Shown here: positions 22,546 to 25,864 of the stretch, piece by piece | How the letters are laid out: each line of letters opens with the position of its first letter | Numbering within the stretch: the stretch's first letter is position 1 | IMG/VR virus record: IMGVR_UViG_3300028392_000266 | Location: 1 to 25,864 of that record | Source: a virus | Strand: one strand, 5' to 3' | Length of the DNA stretch: 25,864 bases | Program-made: the position numbers and the translations under genes | The notes under the pieces: model-generated | Databases searched by the model: none | What the model was told of the DNA's origin: nothing | Seen by the model: only the letters and a program-made list of their open reading frames with translations

Positions 22546-22609
22546 ATACTTAGATAGTAAAATATCAAATCGTCTCCCATGACGTTAAATGCGTGAAGGA
22601 GGAATAGAC

Positions 22610-23155
22610 ATGAGTGAAGGAGTTAAAGCTTTACTTGGTGAAGAACTATACAGCAAGGTGACAGAGAAGTTAGGTGAGAAGAAAATAGACTTACTTGATG
22701 GATACATACCAAAGAATAGGTTTGATGAAGTCAATACTTCTAAAGCACAACTGAAGACTCAAGTTGGAGAGTTATCCAATCAGTTAGAAGCATTGAAAGG
22801 GAAAGCATCAGGCAATGATGACCTAATGAAGACAATAGCAGAACTACAAGGAAAGAATAAAGACTGGGAAACAAAATACCAGACAACATTATTAGAAACA
22901 GCTATAACATCAGAAGCAACAAAAGAAAAAGCAAGAAATAGTCAAGATATATTAGCATTTATAGATAGAGGACAATTAGTATTAGAAGAAAATGGTAAAG
23001 TCAAGGGATTGTCTACTCAACTAACAGAGCTCAAGAAGAGTAAACCATACCTCTTTGATATAGCACCACAACAAACACCTGGCACTAACCCAGCAGGAAC
23101 TAATAACAATGATGGAGAAAACTCTTGGATGAGTAAACTCTCTAAATTAGTATAA
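22610..23155 (+). CDS. Scaffolding protein, Gp20-type
   Basis: The internal scaffold directs procapsid assembly and is removed later. The 181-aa protein has the family signature YIPKNRFDEVNTSKAQLKTQVGELSNQLEAL (a short entry motif, then a long coiled coil), a second helix (MKTIAELQGKNKDWETKYQT) and a C-terminal part with a polar linker (QQTPGTNPAGTNNNDGENS) and a terminal helix WMSKLSKLV that would bind coat protein. Start is ATG 22610 because AAGGAGGAA precedes it; the longer frame from 22589 begins inside the leader. It directly precedes the capsid gene. No protease domain is visible, so it is not a fused prohead protease. Confidence 0.85.
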   Translation: MSEGVKALLGEELYSKVTEKLGEKKIDLLDGYIPKNRFDEVNTSKAQLKTQVGELSNQLEALKGKASGNDDLMKTIAELQGKNKDWETKYQTTLLETAITSEATKEKARNSQDILAFIDRGQLVLEENGKVKGLSTQLTELKKSKPYLFDIAPQQTPGTNPAGTNNNDGENSWMSKLSKLV

Positions 23156-23178
23156 TAAAATTATAGGAGGAATATATT

Positions 23179-24075
23179 ATGAGTAATACTGTAGGATACG
23201 CAAAGGCTTATATCGCAATGCTTGATAAAGCATACAAACAAGGAGCAATGACAGCAGGATTAGAAGCAGACGCATCACAGTTTAGAGCAAGTGACATCGC
23301 AGCTAATTCAATATATGTAAGAAAGGTAGCAGCAGATGGTTTAGCTGACTATTCACGTTCTACTGGTTATGTTGGTGGAGACACTACTATATCTTGGGAA
23401 GCACATACTTTTGCTTTTGATAGAGCAAGAAAATATACATTAGATGCTATGGATGAAATGGAAGCATATACTCAAGCAGCAGAAGTAGCAGCAGAAGTAT
23501 ATAGACTTTCAGTAATACCAGAAATAGATGCTTACAGATTTAGCAAATTAGTATCTATCGCAGGATTAGATGTATCAGCTACCTTAACTGATGATACTTG
23601 TATAACAGCATTAGATACAGCAATTGCTACTATGGATGATAATGAAGTTCCACAAGAAAATAGAATACTTTATGTATCTAACAATATGTATAAATTAATG
23701 AAACAGTCTGGAGAATTCTTCAATGTAAGAACTGGTTCTATTCAAGTAATGGACAGAAATATAGAAGTATTCGATGGTATGCCAATAATTAAAGTTCCTA
23801 CAGCAAGATTCAAGAGTGCTTTCACATTCTTAGATGGAACAAGTCAAGGAGAAACTGCTGGAGGATTTGTACCTACTCAAGGAGCTAAAGATTTAAACTT
23901 TGCTATTGTATCTAAAGGTTCAACTCTTGGTATAGTTAAACATATAGCACCTAAATTAATAGCACCAGCATTAAATCCAGATTCAGACGGATACGTTTTC
24001 GGCTTTAGAGTATATCATGACCTATTCGTATTAGATAATAAGACTAATGGAATATATATCCATTCAAAAGCCTGA
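23179..24075 (+). CDS. Major capsid protein, HK97-fold
   Basis: At 298 aa this is the most abundant virion protein candidate. It follows the scaffold gene and has the coat pattern. An N-terminal helix arm (VGYAKAYIAMLDKAYKQGAMTAGLEA) leads to a beta/E-loop region with YSRSTGYVGGDTTISWEAHTFAFDRARKYTLDAMDEMEA. A spine helix follows (TQAAEVAAEVYRLSVIPEIDAYRFSKL), then a P-domain tail with GSTLGIVKHIAPKLIAPALNPDSDGYVFGFRVYHDLFVLDNKTNGIYI. ATG lies 8 bases after AGGAGG. The stop is TGA, one of two in the window. Codon use here is less AT-rich in places (several GCA, CAA and CGC-like choices), as expected for high expression. Confidence 0.9.
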   Translation: MSNTVGYAKAYIAMLDKAYKQGAMTAGLEADASQFRASDIAANSIYVRKVAADGLADYSRSTGYVGGDTTISWEAHTFAFDRARKYTLDAMDEMEAYTQAAEVAAEVYRLSVIPEIDAYRFSKLVSIAGLDVSATLTDDTCITALDTAIATMDDNEVPQENRILYVSNNMYKLMKQSGEFFNVRTGSIQVMDRNIEVFDGMPIIKVPTARFKSAFTFLDGTSQGETAGGFVPTQGAKDLNFAIVSKGSTLGIVKHIAPKLIAPALNPDSDGYVFGFRVYHDLFVLDNKTNGIYIHSKA

Positions 24076-24086
24076 AATTGACTAAT

Positions 24087-24107
24087 GGGGAGCAAGTCTC
24101 CCTTCTT
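24087..24107 (+). terminator. Short hairpin after the capsid gene
   Basis: GGGAG (24088-24092), a 5-base loop and CTCCC (24098-24102) are followed by TTCTT. The stem is short but GC-rich for this genome. It may terminate part of the capsid transcripts or protect the capsid mRNA. Confidence 0.5.
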
Positions 24108-24131
24108 ATATAACTAAAGGAGGAATAATAA

Positions 24132-24518
24132 ATGGCAAACACTTTAAAAGGTAAGTTAGCAGCTTTAGAAGTATTATGTGCTGGATTACCAACAGATCCA
24201 GCTGATGCTTCAGATATAGCATCACTTATAGCAGCAGTTAAAGCAGTAGTAGATGATATTAAAAGTTATACTGACACAGAAGTAGCAGCAATCAAAGCTA
24301 AAACAGATAATCTTCCAGTTAGTCCTTGTGCAACAGCTGATGTAGCTAATGCATTAGTAGATGTTAAACACAAAGATATCAATGCAACATTCGCACCAGC
24401 TACTGATAGTTTAGAAGCAATAAGTGATAAATTAGGAACTATAGCAGATGTAGCAGGAACCAATACAATCGTAGCATTACTTAAAGCAATCAAGGCTAAA
24501 ACAGATACAATAGGTTAA
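24132..24518 (+). CDS. Small repetitive helical head protein (128 aa)
   Basis: Function is not certain. The protein is alanine-, aspartate- and threonine-rich, with a repeated motif: IKAKTDNLPVSP (about residues 54-65) and IKAKTDTIG at the C-terminus, plus LCAGLPTDPADASDI near the N-terminus. Motifs of the form KTDNLPxDPA occur in phage head-fibre and decoration proteins, where they form trimeric helical stalks. It follows the capsid gene, behind an AAGGAGG site, in the place where decoration or head-fibre proteins are encoded. A head fibre or decoration protein is the best guess. Confidence 0.6.
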   Translation: MANTLKGKLAALEVLCAGLPTDPADASDIASLIAAVKAVVDDIKSYTDTEVAAIKAKTDNLPVSPCATADVANALVDVKHKDINATFAPATDSLEAISDKLGTIADVAGTNTIVALLKAIKAKTDTIG

Positions 24519-24531
24519 GGGGAGACATCAT

Positions 24532-24618
24532 ATGACTACAGTTAAGAGTGAGACAGATAAGATAGACTTATTGATTAAGAAAGTTAATGAGATATTAATA
24601 TTAATTAAAGATAAGTAA
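24532..24618 (+). CDS. 28-aa micro-protein in the head module
   Basis: The ORF has a good site (AAGGGGAG at 24517-24524) 7 bases before ATG. The product is one amphipathic helix: MTTVKSETDKIDLLIKKVN, then EILILIKDK. The heptads could associate with the helical protein encoded just before. It is followed by a hairpin. Coding status rests on the ribosome-binding site and reading frame; a leader function for the hairpin cannot be excluded. Confidence 0.5.
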   Translation: MTTVKSETDKIDLLIKKVNEILILIKDK

Positions 24619-24625
24619 ACCGTAG

Positions 24626-24660
24626 GAGGGATAAGGTATTTAATACCCTATCTCTCTTTT
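24626..24660 (+). terminator. Hairpin with U-tract in the head module
   Basis: GAGGGATAAGGTA (24626-24638), a 5-base loop and TACCCTATCTCTC (24644-24656) pair over 13 positions with one wobble and one mismatch. TTTTATT follows. It looks like a rho-independent terminator, possibly partial, because head and tail genes continue downstream without an obvious new promoter. Confidence 0.7.
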
Positions 24661-24680
24661 ATTAATTAAAGGAGGAGAAT

Positions 24681-24758
24681 ATGCTAAATACTAAAGTAAT
24701 AGCATCAGTAACTATAGCAGCAGTAATAACAAGGGCAGATGGAACTATAGAAGATTAA
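24681..24758 (+). CDS. 25-aa micro-protein in the head module
   Basis: The ORF follows AAGGAGGAG at 24669-24677 and ends TAA just before the next AGGAGGG site. The product, MLNTKVIASVTIAAVITRA followed by DGTIED, resembles short head-region proteins carrying a V-(V/I)-TRADGT pattern. It looks like a small beta-hairpin peptide rather than a membrane protein. The tight spacing in an operon argues that it is translated. Function unknown. Confidence 0.55.
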   Translation: MLNTKVIASVTIAAVITRADGTIED

Positions 24759-24771
24759 GGAGGGAATATAT

Positions 24772-25584
24772 ATGAGTGAACAATACCTTATAGGAGATAC
24801 AGTAAAACTTACTTGTGAGTTCATAAATAAAGAAGATGGTGTAACACCTGTAGATCCAACAAGTATTACATTAAAGATATATGATGAGAATAGAGTTCAA
24901 ATAGGTTCTACAGTAACTATAACATCATCTAATAAGATATCTACTGGACTATATTATTATTACCTAACAATACCTAACAATCCACCACATATAAGCACAG
25001 AATGGATAGGTATTAAAGACAGTATAACTTATAGAATAAATCCAAGAATAAATATAGTATGGGATGAATCAGATATTAATGAACTACCTACTATAACACT
25101 TACAGTAGCAACAAATACTTATATCTCATTAGAAGATGCCAATACTTACTTTACTACTAAATTGAACAGTAATATATGGGATTCTTCTAATGATACTGAT
25201 AAAAGTAAAGCATTAATACAAGCAACTAACAATATAGATATGTTACTATTTCAAGGAGTAAAAAGAATACCTACACAAGCCCTACAGTTTCCAAGATACT
25301 TTAGTTATTATAAGCTAAATACAGATATGTTTATTACAGAGCTTGATATACCTGTAGAAGTAGAAAAAGCATGTTGTGAGGAAGCTATAGCTTTATTGAC
25401 TAATATAGTATCACCTAACCAAAGGTATGAACTACAAAGACAAGGAGTAAAGAGTGTTAGTTTTGGAGATGCTTCTGAATCTTATACAGCAGGATTAAAT
25501 AATACCTTAATAAGCACAACAGCTAAACAACTACTAAGTCCATATATAGCTAATAGTGTACCTGTATTAAGAAGGAGGATATAG
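24772..25584 (+). CDS. Head-tail adaptor with N-terminal Ig-like domain
   Basis: The 270-aa protein has two parts. Residues about 1-98 are a beta-sandwich of the bacterial Ig / BppU type: YLIGDTVKLTCEFINKEDGVTPVDPTSITLKIYDEN, then TGLYYYYLTIP. From about 115 the sequence matches adaptor-type connector proteins of the SPP1 gp15 / DnaT-like group: YISLEDANTYFTTKLNSNIWDSS, ALIQATNNIDMLLFQGVK, QALQFPRY, IPVEVEKACCEEAIALL, then QRQGVKSVSFGDASESY and LLSPYI. These are helical ring proteins bound under the portal. Fusion to an Ig-like domain is uncommon; it may decorate the neck. ATG follows AGGAGGG at 24759-24765. The stop overlaps the ribosome-binding site of the next gene. Confidence 0.75.
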   Translation: MSEQYLIGDTVKLTCEFINKEDGVTPVDPTSITLKIYDENRVQIGSTVTITSSNKISTGLYYYYLTIPNNPPHISTEWIGIKDSITYRINPRINIVWDESDINELPTITLTVATNTYISLEDANTYFTTKLNSNIWDSSNDTDKSKALIQATNNIDMLLFQGVKRIPTQALQFPRYFSYYKLNTDMFITELDIPVEVEKACCEEAIALLTNIVSPNQRYELQRQGVKSVSFGDASESYTAGLNNTLISTTAKQLLSPYIANSVPVLRRRI

Positions 25585-25585
25585 T

Positions 25586-25864
25586 ATGTTTAATGAACTA
25601 ATGAATAGAACATTAACTATTAAACGTGTATCTTCTGTTAATACATATGGAGAGCTAACTACTATAAACCTTACTATTAAATGTAGACTTGAAATAATAC
25701 AAAAGCAGTTTGATAATGGAAAAGGTGCTATAATAGATAGTGAAGGAGTTATATATTCTACTACTAAGTTACTTGTTAATGATGGTATAGTATATAATAC
25801 TATAGAATATAGTGTTATCAAAGTAGATACTGTAATAGATTTATTTGGTAATATCCAACACTAC
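25586..25864 (+). CDS. Head closure protein, cut by the window end
   Basis: This frame starts at ATG 25586 behind AGGAGG and is open to the last base (93 codons exactly). It begins MFNELMNRTLTIKRVSS and contains ...LLVNDGIVYNTIEYSVIKVDTVIDLFGNIQHY. It is a beta-barrel with a terminal G-N-x-x-H-Y motif, as in gp16-type head-closure (stopper) proteins. If the window is circular, the frame continues from base 1 (LQSIFNIGGEYKCLQM) to TAA at 49-51. That gives 109 aa, a normal family length, and overlaps the portal start at 36 by 16 bases. Partial in this window. Confidence 0.75.
   Translation, partial: MFNELMNRTLTIKRVSSVNTYGELTTINLTIKCRLEIIQKQFDNGKGAIIDSEGVIYSTTKLLVNDGIVYNTIEYSVIKVDTVIDLFGNIQHY

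Noticed and set aside
22566-22600. Possible cos or small palindrome near the scaffold start (GTCTCCCATGACG)
   Set aside because: The arms are only three bases; nothing supports a packaging site here.
24073-24114. Read-through or recoding of the capsid TGA, which would add about 14 residues
   Set aside because: All tryptophans in the window are TGG, another gene also ends in TGA, and a hairpin occupies the would-be extension. The capsid C-terminus looks complete.
24266-24493. 75-aa minus-strand frame opposite the small repetitive head protein
   Set aside because: Low-complexity alanine/serine/leucine composition is the shadow of the plus-strand repeats; there is no ribosome-binding site.
1-25864. 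tRNA or rRNA genes
   Set aside because: No cloverleaf with TTCGAAT-type loop or ribosomal segment was recognised by eye on either strand.

Overview
The window reads as a small, strongly AT-rich double-stranded DNA tailed phage of siphovirus type. Strong AGGAGG ribosome-binding sites, heavy use of AGA and ATA codons and standard-code reading frames point to a low-GC Firmicutes-like or Mollicutes-related host. The host cannot be named from sequence alone. The 25,864 bp look like a complete circular (or circularly permuted) genome cut inside one gene. The frame open at the right end (25586-25864) continues in frame from base 1 and stops at 49-51. That gives a 109-residue head-closure-like protein overlapping the portal start.

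Layout. The rightward unit starts near 19.16 kb and, across the join, runs to 13.96 kb. In order it carries a 54-aa protein, a Rha protein with a RusA-like C-terminus, a small membrane protein, small and large terminase, Gp20-type scaffold, major capsid protein, a small repetitive structural protein, two micro-ORFs, an Ig-like/adaptor fusion, head closure, (join), SPP1 Gp6-type portal, two small structural proteins, HK97 gp10-like and tail-terminator proteins, two paralogous tail tube proteins, a tail chaperone pair with a -1 frameshift, tape measure, a small tail protein, baseplate hub, central fibre, a 47-aa protein, a repetitive receptor-binding-type protein, an XhlA-like membrane protein and a 58-aa protein. 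The leftward unit runs from 18.6 to 14.03 kb: a ribbon-helix-helix (RHH) protein that appears frameshifted, a 916-aa primase/SF2-helicase, a second RHH protein, an HNH-AP2 endonuclease, a coiled-coil protein, an XRE repressor, a 36-aa membrane peptide and a 55-aa protein. The two units converge on one perfect hairpin at 13995-14020.

The divergent gap 18.6-19.16 kb is the most interesting non-coding part. It holds a leftward promoter with a palindromic operator, a family of 9-bp repeats (ACTRTRCTT) in both orientations, AT-rich DNA, longer direct and inverted repeats, and a leftward terminator with no obvious gene upstream. With the adjacent primase-helicase this looks like an iteron-type replication origin. 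No integrase is seen, so an extrachromosomal (phage-plasmid) or strictly lytic lifestyle fits better than an integrating prophage.

Other notable points are the portal gene lying after head closure instead of after terminase, the absence of a recognisable endolysin, the Rha-RusA fusion with an altered acidic motif, and an extended -10 promoter word (TATGCTATAAT) repeated exactly at four sites. All family assignments are by eye from motifs and gene order; no database search was run.
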